DNA of 64,000 bases from Molossus alvarezi (GCA_037176705.1 CM073885.1:93620501-93684500), one strand, 5' to 3'. Shown: positions 34,601 to 45,803, counted from the stretch's first letter. The notes: a model not told the origin generated them from the sequence alone. A program made the numbers and translations.

Positions 34601-35522
34601 GACCCGTGAATCCATAAAAATTCTAGAAGAAAATGTAGGCAACAAAATTTCGGACATCATACGGAGCAGAATTTTCACTGATACATCACCTAAGGCAACA
34701 GAAATAAAGGAGAAAATGAACACATGGGACTACATCAAACTAAAAAGCTTCTGCACAGCAAAAGAAACAATCATCAAAATGGAAAGGCAACCCACTGTAT
34801 GGGAGAACATCATTGCCAATGATGTATCAGATAAGGGGTTAATTTCCAGTATATATAGAGTGCTCATACAACTCTACAAAAGGAAGACAAAGAACCCAAT
34901 TAAAAAATGGGCAGAGGAGCTGAATAGACACCTCTCCAAACAGGACATACAAATGGCCAAGAGACATATGAAGAAATGCTCAACATCACTAATCATCAGA
35001 GAGATGCAAATTAAAACAACAATGAGGTATCACCTCACACCTGTCAGAATGGCCGCCATCAACAAATCATCAAACAACAAGTGTTGGCGAGGGTGTGGAG
35101 AAAAGGGGACTCTAGTACACTGCTGGTGGGAATGCAGACTGGTGCAGCCGCTATGGAAAACTATATGGTGCTACCTCAAGAAATTAAAAATTGACCTTCC
35201 ATTTGACCCAGTGATCCCACTGCTGGGAATATACCCTAAGAAGCCTGAAACACCAATCAGGAAGAATATATGTACCCCCATGTTCATAGCAGCACTATTT
35301 ACAATAGCTAAGATCTGGAAACAGCCCAAGTGTCCACCAGTAGACGAATGGATAAAAAAGCTGTGGTACATATACACAATGGAGTACTATGCAGCGGTAA
35401 GAAAGAAAGATCTCTTATCCTTTGAGACGACATGGAGGGACCTGGAAAGTATTATCCTAAGTGAAAGAAGCCAAGCAGAAAAAGACAAATACCACATGAT
35501 CTCACTTATATATGGAATATAA
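31698..35522 (+). CDS. ORF2: LINE-1 ORF2p, endonuclease and reverse transcriptase
   Basis: 1274 aa, one fewer than the human protein, uninterrupted. ORF2p nicks chromosomal DNA and copies L1 RNA at the nick (target-primed reverse transcription). Residues 1 to about 238 are an AP-type endonuclease: N13, E42, D144 and N146 (in GDFN), D204 (KIDHM), D228 and H229 (SDHN) are all present. The RT core spans about 480-775, with [13 protein letters not shown], catalytic D599 (ISIDAEKAF), [10 protein letters not shown] and FADD at 699-702. The Cys-rich end has C1129, C1133, H1141 and C1146. The start ATG has A at -3 and G at +4. A strong A bias on the coding strand is typical of L1 and limits its transcription. 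No missing key residue was found, so the protein could be active. Confidence 0.97.
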   Translation: MAINKYISIITLNVNGLNAPIKRHRVADWIRKHDSSICCLQETHLSTKDSHRLKVKGWEKIFQANGKQKKAGVAILISDKIDFKMKTITRDKDGHYIILKGSIQQEDITLINIYAPNIGAPKYIKNLLEEFQGEIDNNTIIAGDFNTPLTALDRSSRQKISKETETLNEALDQMDLIDIYRELHPKTTEYTFFSSAHGTFSKIDHMIGHKLNLYKFKKIEIISSIFSDHNGMKLEINCNKNMQRHFNTWRLNSMLLNNEWVIEEIKEEIKNFLETNENEHTTTQNLWDAAKAVLRGKFIALQAYLKKQEKFLIDCLTSQLKELESKQKENPRASRRKEIVKIRAEINDIETKKTIQRINETKSWFFEKINKIDGPLARLTKKQRERTQIHKIRNERGEVTTNTTEIQKIVNNYYEQLYGNKFDNLSEMDKFLETHSLPKLFPEEIENLNRPITTKEIEEVIKTLPANKSPGPDGFTGEFYRTFKKELTPILLKLFQKIQEEGRLPNTFYEASIILIPKPEKDATKKENYRPISLMNIDAKILNKILANRIQKYIKKIIHHDQVGFIPGMQGWYNIRKSINVIHHINKMKTKNHMIISIDAEKAFDKIQHPFLIKTLSNVGIEGSYLDIIKAIYERPTANIILNGQKLKTFPLRTGTRQGCPLSPLLFNIVLEVLATAIRHEEKIKGIQIGKEEVKLSLFADDMILYIENPKDSIKNLLDLINEFGKVAGYKINVKKSTAFVYTNDELTERETEKTIPFTIAPKKLRYLGINLTKEVKDLFAENYRSLKKEIEEDIKKWKHIPCSWIGRINIIKMSILPKAIYRFNAIPIKIPTTYFIELEQILQKFIWNQKRPRIATAILKKKNKVGGITIPDIRLYYKATVTKTAWYWHKNRHIDQWNRTENPEMDPRQYAQLIFDKGGKSIQWSKDSLFNKWCWENWTATCKKMKLDHQLTPYTKINSKWIKDLNVTRESIKILEENVGNKISDIIRSRIFTDTSPKATEIKEKMNTWDYIKLKSFCTAKETIIKMERQPTVWENIIANDVSDKGLISSIYRVLIQLYKRKTKNPIKKWAEELNRHLSKQDIQMAKRHMKKCSTSLIIREMQIKTTMRYHLTPVRMAAINKSSNNKCWRGCGEKGTLVHCWWECRLVQPLWKTIWCYLKKLKIDLPFDPVIPLLGIYPKKPETPIRKNICTPMFIAALFTIAKIWKQPKCPPVDEWIKKLWYIYTMEYYAAVRKKDLLSFETTWRDLESIILSERSQAEKDKYHMISLIYGI

Positions 35523-35597
35523 TGAACATAACAGTCTGAGGAATACAGTAGACCCAGACACATGGAAGTAGGGCACAGACTGACATCCCTCAGAAGA

Positions 35598-35718
35598 GGG
35601 GATGGGGGGTGGGGGGGTGGGAAGAGATAAACCACAGAACTTATATGCATGTATGCATGACCAATGGACATGGACAACTAAGCCGGGGACAGGGTGGAGG
35701 TGGGGTGGGGTGGGGGGT
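35598..35718 (+). other. G-rich tracts of LINE-1 3' UTR
   Basis: Two guanine-rich blocks, at 35598-35621 (runs of 4, 6, 7 and 3 G) and about 35685-35718 (runs of 4, 3, 4, 4 and 6 G), about 65 bases apart. G-quadruplex-capable purine tracts in the 3' UTR are a known feature of mammalian L1s. The same region in copies A and D is also G-rich. Confidence 0.75.
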
Positions 35719-35760
35719 GCCAATGGGGTAAAAAGGTAAAATGTCTGTAACAAAAAAATA

Positions 35761-35766
35761 AATAAA
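35761..35766 (+). terminator. LINE-1 polyadenylation signal AATAAA
   Basis: AATAAA at 35761-35766, shortly before the A-tail at about 35774-35793 in the overlapping context AAAAAAATAAATAAAATT. L1 signals are weak and often read through. Confidence 0.85.
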
Positions 35767-35793
35767 ATTTCATTAAAAAAAAAAAAAAAAAAA

Positions 35794-35809
35794 AAAGAAA
35801 TGGAGCCAG
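35794..35809 (+). repeat. Right target-site duplication of intact LINE-1
   Basis: AAAGAAATGGAGCCAG, identical to 29924-29939. It marks the 3' boundary after the poly(A) tail. Confidence 0.96.
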
Positions 35810-36735
35810 CCTCTGATGACATTATGAATTTCAGAATCAACTTAGAAACCAAATATACCTTGAAATTTTCTGTTACTGGAGCTAATGAATCCCTTTATTT
35901 TTTAAGATGGTTGGACTCGAGTTTTCTGTTACTTGCAATGGAAGTTACCTATATTGTTTACTACATGCAGTGTAAACATCATCTTCTTCCAAAAGTCTTT
36001 AATTCTTGATCCCAACTGACTGTTTCTGTTCTCCTTATTATTTCTTCTGCTGTGAAACAGCAGAATAGTAGGGTTATCTGCAATAATACACACTAATAGC
36101 AATTAAAATGACAGAAAATCCGTTTCGGTATTTTAAAAGTTCCTAATTAGATTACAGGCTTCTAAGGCATAAAAAAAAAATCCTTTGCTTCATTTTTTTT
36201 TTTAATTTCAAGAACTATATACCATGTTTCTCTTTAAAACACAAATGTAGTAAATATTGAATGCCGATAAATGTGGTGAACAGTGAAAACGATAGGATAT
36301 TGTTTTATAAATAATAAGTTAGTAATATAAATCTCCTGATTATTATTGAATATTTTATTCTTTCATCTATCCTGCTTGAAAGATGAACATTATAAACTTC
36401 TTCATATGCAAGGTTTTATATCATGCAGTATTGTTTTCACTGATATGCTTTTTCTAGTTGCATATTTTATTATTAACTTTAATAACTTTATTATTCAGTG
36501 TTTGTTGGTTATTCTTCAAATTGTAATCTTCAAATTATATGTTAAAATAATTTTGTTAAGCTTTACCCACAAAAATTTGTTTCAATTTTGACTAAAATTA
36601 AAAGGAAACTATGGTGCAATGAAAAATGATAGACAGTAGTGACTTTATTATGGAATTCTTTTGCAATATACTGATTTTTCTCCTTCTAAAAAAGTGGCAA
36701 CACAAACCATATTACTTATGGAATTTTCAACAATG
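35810..36735. other. Unassigned right flank of the intact LINE-1
   Basis: The AT-rich continuation of the insertion target. Nothing is recognised. Confidence 0.4.
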
Positions 36736-37055
36736 TTCTGGAGAAGCATCCAAGATAGAAGTGTAGGAAGACTCTGAACGCACCTTCTCCCAGGGAACCA
36801 CCAAATCTACACACTCTTGATGAAGAACTGAGGGCTGCTTGAACAGCTTCTACACCACAAGTGACAGAGGGTCTACAGAGAAATGGGTAGAAGAGAACCG
36901 AAGGCATAGTATCCTGGGAATCCCAGCCTAACACAGTGACCTGGAGTAGAGAGGAATATTACTTAGAGGCCCATATGCTGACTCATCACCTGGGGCACAA
37001 ACAAAATTCAGTGGTTGTAAAGGACACCTAGACTATATGGGAAGGAAATCAATTT
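36736..37055 (+). mobile_element. Probable older LINE-1 5' UTR fragment
   Basis: Text from AAGCATCCAAGATAGAAGTG through ACTCTGAACGCACCTTCTCC, ATGAAGAACTGAGGGCTGCT and AGGCATAGTATCCTGGGAAT follows the 5' end of an older placental L1 type. It is not followed by ORF1. The name is from memory and the boundaries are approximate. Confidence 0.55.
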
Positions 37056-37139
37056 ACTAACTATTCATAATTAGATCCTTACTCCCCTGACTGTAATAAA
37101 AATAAATCTTTCTTTCTGATAGAAAAGGAAGACTTTAAG

Positions 37140-37193
37140 TCACTGGGGATTGGGTCACCAACCAGGGCATGTGCCCTAACCGGGAATCGAACT
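37140..37193 (-). mobile_element. Fragment of a tRNA-derived SINE head
   Basis: Only the middle of the tRNA-like head remains (CCAGGGCATGTGCCCTAACC then GGGAATCGAACTGG), the reverse of a B-box region. No head end, tail or duplication is visible. Confidence 0.6.
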
Positions 37194-38195
37194 GGCATAA
37201 AGTAAACCTTACTCTGTTGAGTCTCTTTATCTTAAATGCCTCATGTTAACGAGAGGTCTTTTGATTGAACTAAGAAAGCAGGCTAGGAAGAATCAGAATA
37301 GAATTCTAGATATTTGTTGCCATTTATGTTCCAATATTTCGTAAGGTTTTGTTTATAATGTCTTTAAAAATAATTTTGCAAAATGTTTCTTTGTTTTAAT
37401 ATAGACTCCTAAAAGATTTCTCATGAAGTTTAGTCCCAGTAATATCATAAATAGGATACATTTATCACATTTTCTAATTGTTTCTTGTTGGTCTATAGAA
37501 ATTATACTGATTGTGTATACTGATTTATAAAAGGTCATTTTATGGAGTTCAGTTATTAGGTCCAGTAGATATTCAGTTGATCCTCTTGGGTTTCTCAGGT
37601 ATGTAACTTATCATTGGCAAACCAATAATGATTCATTCCAAAATCTAGGCATTTTATATGTCATTTTATGGCATAGCTATCTCTTCCACTAAAAAAAAAA
37701 AAATGTAACAATGACAGTAGTGATCAGCTTTGTCTCTAGCACAGCATTTGCCTAGGTTATGTCAGAATAGTTTTAGTTGTGGGGCAAGTTAATTCAGTAT
37801 TATTATGTGAAAAAATATTCCATGATTAAATAAATATGGAAAAAAGGTTAGGTTATGTTGGGCAAACCTCACTAGTGAAAAAGGCTTAGGACTTTAAAAA
37901 TAATACTTACTGTGAATCTCCTAGACTCTAATATTGTTAGTTATTTATCCACAAATTATTTAACCAATTTAGATCACTAAGTCATTCTAAATTTAATTCA
38001 TATTTTGGACATACTAAAAACAGATGTAAGTTTTATTTTCAGATAGTTAACTCTCCCAAAATCATGATTTTTCTCCACAGATTTAAGAACACACTAATAT
38101 TACTGTGGTATTTGTATTTCTTGTTCAGATTATACTTATAGAATTTTTGTTGTCTTTATCAAAGGCATTTTTTCTTTTTTTTTTTCTTTTTTCCT
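37194..38195. other. Unassigned, no gene seen
   Basis: AT-rich sequence without a recognised element. Confidence 0.4.
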
Positions 38196-38325
38196 TGATA
38201 TTTAATTTATTAGGGTGACACTGGTTAACAAAATTATACAGGTTTCAGGTGCACAGTTCTACAACATGTCATCTGTACAATTAATTGTATTTTCACTACC
38301 CAAGTCAAGTCTCCAAAGGAAGTTT
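38196..38325 (-). mobile_element. Older LINE-1 3' UTR fragment
   Basis: The plus strand carries TAGGGTGACACTGGTTAACA and TATACAGGTTTCAGGTGCAC, the reverse of a laurasiatherian L1 3' UTR, ending near CAAGTCAAGTCTCC. Only about 130 bp remains. Confidence 0.75.
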
Positions 38326-38401
38326 TCTTTATGTATATTATAGGTTTTATGGTTTGGATTTCTTTCATCTAATTTTTACATATTAATACTTTGACTGCTT
38401 T

Positions 38402-38768
38402 TTAATTTTTAATTTTTTATTCCTTTTGTTACAGATGTTTCTCCTTTTTTCCCCATTGACACTCTCCTCCCAAACTCCACCCCCCCCTCGTTTCCCCAAC
38501 ATTGTTGTCTATGTCCGTGGTTATACATACATGCATATAAGTTCTGTGGTTTATCTTTTTCCTCCCCCACCGACCCCCTCTTCTGAGGTTTGTCAGTGTG
38601 AACCCTAGTTCTATGTCTCTGGGTCTATTTTGTTCATCAATTTGTTTTGTTCATTATTTTCCACAAATAAGTGAGATCATGTGATATTTGTCTTTCTCTG
38701 ATTGGCTTGTTTCACTTAGGACAATACTCTCTAGGTCCCTCCATGTTGTCTCAAAAGATAAGAGATTC
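38402..38768 (-). mobile_element. Young-family LINE-1 3' end
   Basis: Reversed terminal ORF2 and 3' UTR of the intact-L1 type, with TTACAGATGTTTCTCCTTTT at the tail side, then the C-rich strand of the G-tract, ATACATGCATATAAGTTCTG, and TAAGTGAGATCATGTGATAT to the truncation at about 38768. It lies about 75 bp from an older L1 end of the same orientation. Confidence 0.92.
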
Positions 38769-39497
38769 GTATTAATGTTTTATCAAGACTTACAAGAACT
38801 CTTATTTATAGTTCAGGGACCCCTTTGATTTAAACTTCACTCAATTAAAATTGATATAATTGTAAATACCCTAGTTATTAATAAGAGGAAAGGAGCAAAG
38901 GGAAGGCCAAATAATATAGATATTCATTTGTGCAGCTTTGCCAAGAAGATGCAGTTTAACACTCCCTAAGAAGCCACCAGACTGGATAGGGTAAGAACAG
39001 CCACATGTCCAATAAAGTCTGGGTGACACAGGGGAGGTACTTGCCTGTCAGTCACACACCTGGGAACTAACTAACTGGTCACTAGCCAGAGTAGGCATGG
39101 CCACCTCAAGCTCAGGAAGATTTAAGATATTTAATCTCCTGAACAAAGGAGTTCTCTTTCTTGCTCTCTTGGGACTCTTGCTGCAGGGGGCACACCCTCT
39201 TGGCTCCCCTACCTTAACCCACACACAATGAACTAATGGATTGCAACCAGCCTAATGCTGTGCCAGACACAGCTCCACCACGGAACAAAAACTTTGGATG
39301 TTGGCTTTGCTTCTAGTTCTGCTGAATCCCCAGCTGCACATATTCCAGGACTGGATTAAGGAAAATGGGATCTTGGACACCAGAGGATATAATTCCATGC
39401 AAATGAAAATCACTCATCCTCCTATGCAAGTCTCAAAAATTATTTTTCTTGAGATATCATAAGGACCCCATTCCCACCAGCAGTGGAGAAAGAAAAT
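38769..39497. other. Unassigned; moderately GC-rich patch
   Basis: The part at about 38990-39420 is GC-richer than its surroundings and contains a TTCTCTTTCTTGCTCTCTTG tract followed by a CTGCAGGGGGCACAC word. This is slightly reminiscent of an LTR, but no termini, PBS or internal gene is visible. No gene is supported. Confidence 0.35.
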
Positions 39498-39511
39498 TCA
39501 CACATTTCTTT

Positions 39512-39768
39512 TTTTTTTTTTTTTTTAATCCTCACCCGAGGACATTTTCCCATTTTTTTGTTCAGGTAGAGTGGGAGGGAGAGAGAGGAACAGAGAGAGA
39601 GAGAGAAACATCGATGTGAAAGGAACACATCGAGTGGCTGCCACCCGCACGACCGACCAGGGCCGGGGACAAACTGCAACCGAGGTACGCGCCCTTAGCG
39701 GGAACCGAACCCGGGTCTCTCAGGACCGCAGGTCAACGCTCTAACCGCTGAGCCAAACCGGCCAGGGC
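39512..39768 (-). mobile_element. Young Ves SINE with perfect 14-bp TSD
   Basis: Close to consensus. A T-run tail from 39512, AATCCTCACCCGAGGACATT, a (GAGA) block, CATCGATGTGAAAGGAACAC, a head with GGAACCGAACCCGGGTCTC and the terminal CTGAGCCAAACCGGCCAGGG. It keeps many CpG sites. TCACACATTTCTTT at 39498-39511 and 39769-39782 is a perfect duplication. Confidence 0.97.
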
Positions 39769-39871
39769 TCACACATTTCTTTGATAACAAAATTACCTTG
39801 TTTACTTGGTAACATTACTACTAAAACAATTTCATGTTTTTATTACGCATTTTTAATCTACTTACATTTTT

Positions 39872-40105
39872 TTATTTTTTATTTTTTTCTTTATTGATAT
39901 TAGAGAGAGAGCAAGAGAGAGAGAGAGAAAGAGAGAGAGAGAAACATCGATGAGAGAGAACAAACTTCAATTGGCCGCTTCCTGCATGCCCCCCACTGGG
40001 GACTGGGCCCACAACCTGGGTATGTGCCCTGACTGGGAATCAAAGTGGCCACCTCTTGGTGCATGGGTCAGTGCTCAACCACTGAGCCACACCAGCCGGG
40101 CAATG
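39872..40105 (-). mobile_element. Second-type bat SINE with perfect 13-bp TSD
   Basis: Tail TTCTTTATTGATATTAGAGA, GAGA block, CCTGCATGCCCCCCACTGGG and a head ending CACTGAGCCACACCAGCCGG, as in the elements at 17879 and 60711. Its flanks TACTTACATTTTT at 39859-39871 and 40106-40118 are identical. It lies about 100 bp from a Ves SINE of the same orientation. Confidence 0.94.
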
Positions 40106-40369
40106 TACTTACATTTTTAATTACTGTGTTATTCAAAAATCTCTTGTAATTAGCATATGGATTTTTAAATATTAATTTAAACTGTAATTATGTATTTTAG
40201 TAAGTAAATTTATCTCATTTATATTTATTATTATTTCATTTTATTTCAGTCAACTTTTCTAAGTGAACTACTTTTTTCTACTTTATATTCTCCAGTGCTT
40301 TAGATAAAATATATATTATTTTTAATTTTACTCATGATTACTTATAAAGTTAAAAGCATTTTTTTTCTT

Positions 40370-40460
40370 TTTTGGTACATACCCCTAGCAGGATCCAAAC
40401 CCAGGACTCTCTGGTCCGCAGGCCGACGCTCCAACCCCTGAGACAAATTGGCCAGGGCTT
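40370..40460 (-). mobile_element. Ves SINE head fragment
   Basis: Only the tRNA-like head survives (GGATCCAAACCCAGGACTCT, then CTGAGACAAATTGGCCAGGG), preceded by a short T-run at 40359-40375. This may be a 5'-head-only insertion. Confidence 0.8.
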
Positions 40461-43400
40461 AAACAACATTTTTAAAGTATACCATTCAATTATCAGAATA
40501 AAGTATGAACTAGTATCTTTTGGAACCTGCTTTTTTGACAAAGAATTCACATGCTCTACCCTAAAATGTAGGATTTGTATTCAAATTTATTACCACAGTA
40601 CACCTCTTTTGACACTTTAAATAGTATCTGTACATGCTATGAAATATAATGATTACCTCATGATCTAAATATTTCTGACTAAAATAAATTACTATATTAA
40701 TCAATCATAGAAAAAAACAAAGAATTCGAAGAAAATAAAATATAACAAAATAATCAAGTATATATTCTATCTTCATTTAATTAACAGTGTTATAGTTTGA
40801 GAATTATTTTAGGTTATATTAATCACAGTTTCACATTGAATTTGTTTCTTTCTGTGCATTTTCATTTCTTTCCCTCTTTTATTTCTCCCTCACCTTCCTT
40901 TTTTGAATATCTTTCTCCTATCTTCTGCTCTTCTTTCTATTCTGAATCTTTAATTTCTCCACCCATGCCTTACCTGCTTCTTCATACTCTCATACACAAT
41001 CTGAGACCACCCGTAAAGGTAGCTGGGCTGCTAGAAGACTTTTTCTTACATAAAACTATACTCAGAGGTTTCTATACAACCTTTTGTCTAGTAACCAGAA
41101 AGTTTGATATTAGTCTACCTAATGCAAAGTAGTTGTATAAATGGTAATAGAGGACTAGAAAGATGTTGCTTCATTCACCTGTCATGACAGGAAATACCAC
41201 TGTGTCTCATATGTTGAAAAGCACCAAGGCAGCAACCACAAGGTTTAAATGATGTCCTTGACCTTGCCAAGGAAGTTCCTCTACGACAGAAAGAAAGAAT
41301 TCCTATTCTCACCCTTGAAGCTCCAACACCTATCCCAATTGCAGCACAATTATAAAGTTAATGTTTATAAAGTACAGTGCCAATTAGAACAATGGCCAAC
41401 ACCACCACCAACAGTCAACATTGTTTAATGGAATATTTGTTTTTCTTAAAAATCAAGGTAGTTATAAAGCATATTGTGTGCCATGCGATGATTCAATTCT
41501 TCTTCCACTTTTTCTCCTCAAACTCTATGACACCTTTATGATCAAAAAACAGCATGGTCTTCATTTGTGGAGGATGCATTATTTAGATGCTAAGTACACC
41601 TCTCTTCTCTTTTCACTAGCCAGTAACAATTAAACTAGTACTACTCTGTCTGTTCCATGATTCAAATCAATGTTTTAATCTATTCAATAACGTAAGAAAC
41701 TAAATTTTTATTCTATAAAATGTCTTTAATTGAAAATGTAATTTTCAATAAAAATCACATGTTTGTAACAGATAGTGTAATTCATCAACAATGCACATCA
41801 AACTATTGTTCTTAGTTTGACATTAAGACATGCTATCTTAACGGCAGCCCTACTTATTTTACCATCGCAATAATATTAAATAGTGCTACTTTAAGTGATC
41901 ACTTTATATCTATGAAGTCATAAATATGTATAAAAATCCAGGAATTAATTGTAACCCAGAATATGAATACATTAATTTTTAAATAATTATAAAAATAAAA
42001 CACAAAAAAGTAAATTTTCTATAGAGCACTCATAGACTATAAAATTGTATTCTCTGACCACAATTTAAGAAACAATGCACTATGTACCATACTGAGTATT
42101 AAAAGATTAAAGTATAAATGATTTTCATGTGAGAATGAACTAGAGATAGGCAGGCTATAGCTGAGATGTCAATGAACCAGACATCTGCTAGAAGTCTCAT
42201 TTTGCTGAAAATTTCATCTTTCAGCTAGTTGACGAAGCAATGAGGGACTATTTCTCTGGACTTAACTTTGACCAAAAGAAAGAACTGGATCATAAAATTC
42301 AAGTGACAGGAACCTTGGGAGAATGTAAACTTGTCATCTTAGTGCTTGAAATAGCCAAGAAAGGAAACACTCAGCACAGTCTGACAGGTACCTTGTACTT
42401 TAGGAAAGCAAATTTTAAAAATTCTAGACGGGAGATTTGAGTGGCTTCACGACCTTAGTCTTTTAAAAAGGACTGGAGGCCTTGAACCAAATTCTGATGA
42501 GAAAATTGTAAGGATAAATTATATTCTACATTTTTAAAAATATCAGTAGGTTTGCCTTCCTTTGTGCCCTTCTCAGCAGTGGACATCTAACAAAAAATTC
42601 CCAACTGATCCGCTGGCAACTAGTAACTAAGAAGATTTGCTCTTTAGAATCTAAACTAAGAAACTCAGACATAGTAACCAGTCAGATAAAGGTAAGCAGG
42701 AGAACTGAAAAGTCATTTTAAGTTAGCCCAGGATCAGCATTATGGAAATTTCAAGCCATTTTGTACACTGATATCATGGAGGAATGAAGGCCATAAGTAG
42801 CTAAAGAGTGCAAGTATACTGAGAACCGCTAGATGATAAGGCATGCATACAGAGAAAAGTATAGATGAAAAACCAGATATCCCAAAAAAGACAGGGAGTA
42901 GCCTGAGATACTGGCTTTCTAATTCCAGCCTTCAAGTGTCCAGGCTACCCTTAGTTTCTCATTTCTGGATATCTAAATGAGACACCATATATAAAGGATA
43001 CCTACTGAGCTGTACATCACCTCTTATTCTAGAAACCCTACTCTACCTTCTACTGTCCACATGATTTAACAGGGTATTCATGTTCATATAATATAACTCC
43101 ATCTCCTGACAACTGATTATCCAGACATACAAAGTGTAGCCAAGTGAGACCCCCAAAAAAAAAACCCTTTGTGCATGGAATATGGAATAAGAGGTTTCAA
43201 CCTGAAACAGGCCATGTTCTGAAATAAAGTGGATATAAATTTGAGAGTTATTTGTAGTTATCTACTTCTGAGCTGGAAGACAGAAATATTCTCTGCAAAA
43301 AAAAAAAAAGAGAGAGAGAGAGAGAAGGAAAAAAAGGTGGTATCAAGAGGGAAGTAGAAATAACAGATGGAGAAAACTTACCGGGTTTTATTCAAATGAA

Positions 43401-44505
43401 CTAATACGTGGTTCATTTCTGAAATACAATTGTATTTCTGCTTTTAAGCACCACAAGATAACCCTTATTCTCCATATAATTATAGCACCAATGTAAGGAG
43501 TATCTGGATATGCATGGTGACTGAGAAGAATGCAAAAAAATAATGTAGAGGTCAATATTTTCATGTAAAATTAATATGTACATACTGAAATTACACATCG
43601 TAAAGCATTCCATCAATTCCCAGCAAAATTCCAAGACATATAATTAGACAGATGGCTCATGAACACCTAGAAAAGGAAATGGCAATCACCAAGAGCCACT
43701 TTAAGTTCACTAAGAATAAATTATACTAAATTAATTAAATTATATAGACATAATGAATCTGCATTTCAATGAGGCATTTAATGGTGTGTTCTGTTGATGT
43801 CTTTTTGGACAAGATAGATGTGGAGAGGATGTTAGTAAATTATGTGGATATGTGCTAGTTGAACAATTATTCTCAAACCATAATGATTATATGGCTCATT
43901 TTTTAACCTGTTGTAAGCCTTATTCACAATTTTAAGTTAAAAAAAATGGATGTAGCCATAGAAAAATGTGTATAAATTTGGAAAAATAGCCAAGTATTGA
44001 ATGACGGAAACATGATTGAAAAATCAATCTTTTTTTTTCTTTTCATTATATGAGTTGGACAAATGGACCAAATTGGGCAAGAAGAAATTCTAGAAAATAA
44101 ATACAAAGCCTAATACTCCAGTTTAAAAGTCAACCCCACTAATACAGGATAAACAGAAATTATAAATAGGGAAGAAATATCCAGGTTCTTTGAGGAATGA
44201 CACTATACCTTGTAACTTTTATTTACAGATCCTAACACAATTCCTAGAAGGAAACAAATGCTAAAATTAAACAATTTTTAATTAATAAGAGATTTAATAT
44301 AAAACAAAAAATATAGTGCACACTTTAATTTCATTCAGGCAAAGACGATATTTAGTAAGTCGATGATATTCCTATACCTTACACTGATAACAACATATTT
44401 ACAGAACTTCGTCTACTTGGGAATCATATATTAAATGGAACACTAATAAACTGTAGTGGTTTCTAAAGAAAATAAACAAGATGGTGACTAAACAGTAATC
44501 ATATA
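40461..44505. other. Unassigned 4 kb, no gene seen
   Basis: The longest stretch without a recognised element. It holds a short A-run followed by (GA)n at about 43298-43326. Frames at 40797-41132, 42240-42440 and 43413-43634 are short, motif-less and without splice context. Confidence 0.4.
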
Positions 44506-44542
44506 TTAGTCCAGGTTCCCCAGAAAAACAGAACCAATAAGA

Positions 44543-44596
<54 letters not shown>
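44543..44596. repeat. Compound (TG)n(TA)n microsatellite
   Basis: About 18 bp of TG followed by about 36 bp of TA. It lies inside the left half of the LTR-like repeat, where such repeats usually arise. Confidence 0.95.
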
Positions 44597-44599
<3 letters not shown>

Positions 44600-44726
44600 T
44601 TCTGTCTTTCTATCTACATATTTCTAGCTACACAGAAACAAAGAAAGTGAGAGAGGGGAGAGGGAGGGAGGAAGACAGAGAGGGAGAGAGAGAGAGAGAG
44701 ATTGGTTTTGAATCTATAAATTTGAT

Positions 44727-44936
44727 GCAATCCCTAGCAAAATACCAATGGCATTTTTCACAGAAACAGAAAAAATAATCCTAAAATTTATATGGAGCCA
44801 CAAAAGACTCCAAATAGCCATAGCAGTCTTGAGAAAGAAAAACCAAATTGGAGGTATTACACTGCCTGATATCAAACTACACTATAAGGCTATAGTAATC
44901 AAAAGAGCATGGCACTGGCATAAAAACAGACATATA
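44727..44936 (+). repeat. Left arm of 210-bp inverted repeat
   Basis: The reverse complement of 45215-45424. Aligned by eye the arms differ at only four positions in 210 bases (about 98%) and have no indels. The 278-bp spacer lies between them. The shared text encodes part of ORF2 ([16 protein letters not shown]). Confidence 0.93.
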
Positions 44937-45130
44937 GATCAATGAAACTGAATAGAGATCCCAGATATAAACTCAACTATATGGTCAATTAAATTATGAC
45001 AAAGAAGGCAAGAATATACAATGGGGTCAAGACAATCTCTTCAATAAATTGTGTTGGGGAAACTGTACACTGCAAGGCCAAGATATGGAAACAACCTAAG
45101 TGCCCATCAGTAGACAATTGGATAAAGAAG

Positions 45131-45211
45131 ATTAAGAAACACAAATTGGTAGTTACTAAATAGTCATAGGGATGTAAATTACAGCATAGGAAATATAGTC
45201 AATAATATTGT
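45131..45211 (+). repeat. First copy of 81-bp direct repeat
   Basis: L1 3'-UTR text starting ATTAAGAAACACAAATTGGT, repeated at 45723-45803 with about three mismatches. The two copies are 592 bp apart. Confidence 0.92.
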
Positions 45212-45214
45212 GTG

Positions 45215-45424
45215 TATATGTCTGTTTTTATGCCAGTGCCATGCTCTTTTGATTACTATAGCCTTGCAGTGTAGTTTGATACCAGGCAGTGTAATACCTC
45301 CAATTTGGTTTTTCTTTCTCAAGACTGCTATGGCTATTTGGAGTCTTTTGTGGCTCCATATAAATTTTAGGATTATTTTTTCTGTTTCTGTGAAAAATGC
45401 CATTGGTATTTTGATAGGGATTGC
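45215..45424 (-). repeat. Right arm of 210-bp inverted repeat
   Basis: The reversed counterpart of 44727-44936. It abuts a normal-orientation ORF2 end at 45425, so both edges are sharp junctions. Confidence 0.93.
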
Positions 45425-45722
45425 CCATCAGTAGAAAATTGGATATACATGGTTCATAGTATATTCAATAAAATATTACTTGGCCATAAAAAAAATAATA
45501 AAATTGTACCATTTGTGACAACATAGACGAACCTATAGGGTATTGTTTTAAGTGGAATAAATCAGACAAAGAAAGACAAACACCATATGATTATCTTATA
45601 TGTAGAATCTAAAGAGAATAAATGAACAAACAAAACAGAAAGAGACTCATGGATACAGAGAACAAACTGACAGGGGCCACATGGGAAAGGGGCTGGGTGC
45701 TGGGTGAAAAAAAAGTGAAGGG

Positions 45723-45803
45723 ATTAAGAAACACAAATTGGTAGTTACTAAATAGTCACAGGGATGTAAAGTACAGCATAGGGAATATAGTCAATAATAT
45801 TGT
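45723..45803 (+). repeat. Second copy of 81-bp direct repeat
   Basis: Counterpart of 45131-45211, in its proper place before the true L1 3' end. This makes 45131-45211 the displaced duplicate. Confidence 0.92.

Larger units (their letters stand above)
29940..35793 (+). mobile_element. Full-length intact LINE-1
   Basis: A 5.85 kb element with the parts in canonical order: 5' UTR (29940-30770), ORF1 (30771-31652), 45-nt spacer, ORF2 (31698-35522), 3' UTR and an A-tail (about 35774-35793). Both ORFs are uninterrupted, all catalytic residues checked are present, CpG sites in the 5' UTR are retained and the 16-bp target-site duplication is perfect. These are the marks of a recent insertion that may still be capable of retrotransposition. 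Whether it is active cannot be told from sequence alone. The insertion site upstream, TGC/AAAG, is only a loose match to the usual TT/AAAA nick. Confidence 0.98.

Noticed and set aside
38990..39420. Endogenous retrovirus LTR
   Set aside because: Only a vague resemblance in a CT-rich stretch. No TG/CA ends, duplication, primer-binding site, or gag, pol or env frame nearby.
44542..44778. 78-residue frame beginning in a TG/TA microsatellite
   Set aside because: Translation of a simple repeat plus a GA tract and an L1 fragment.
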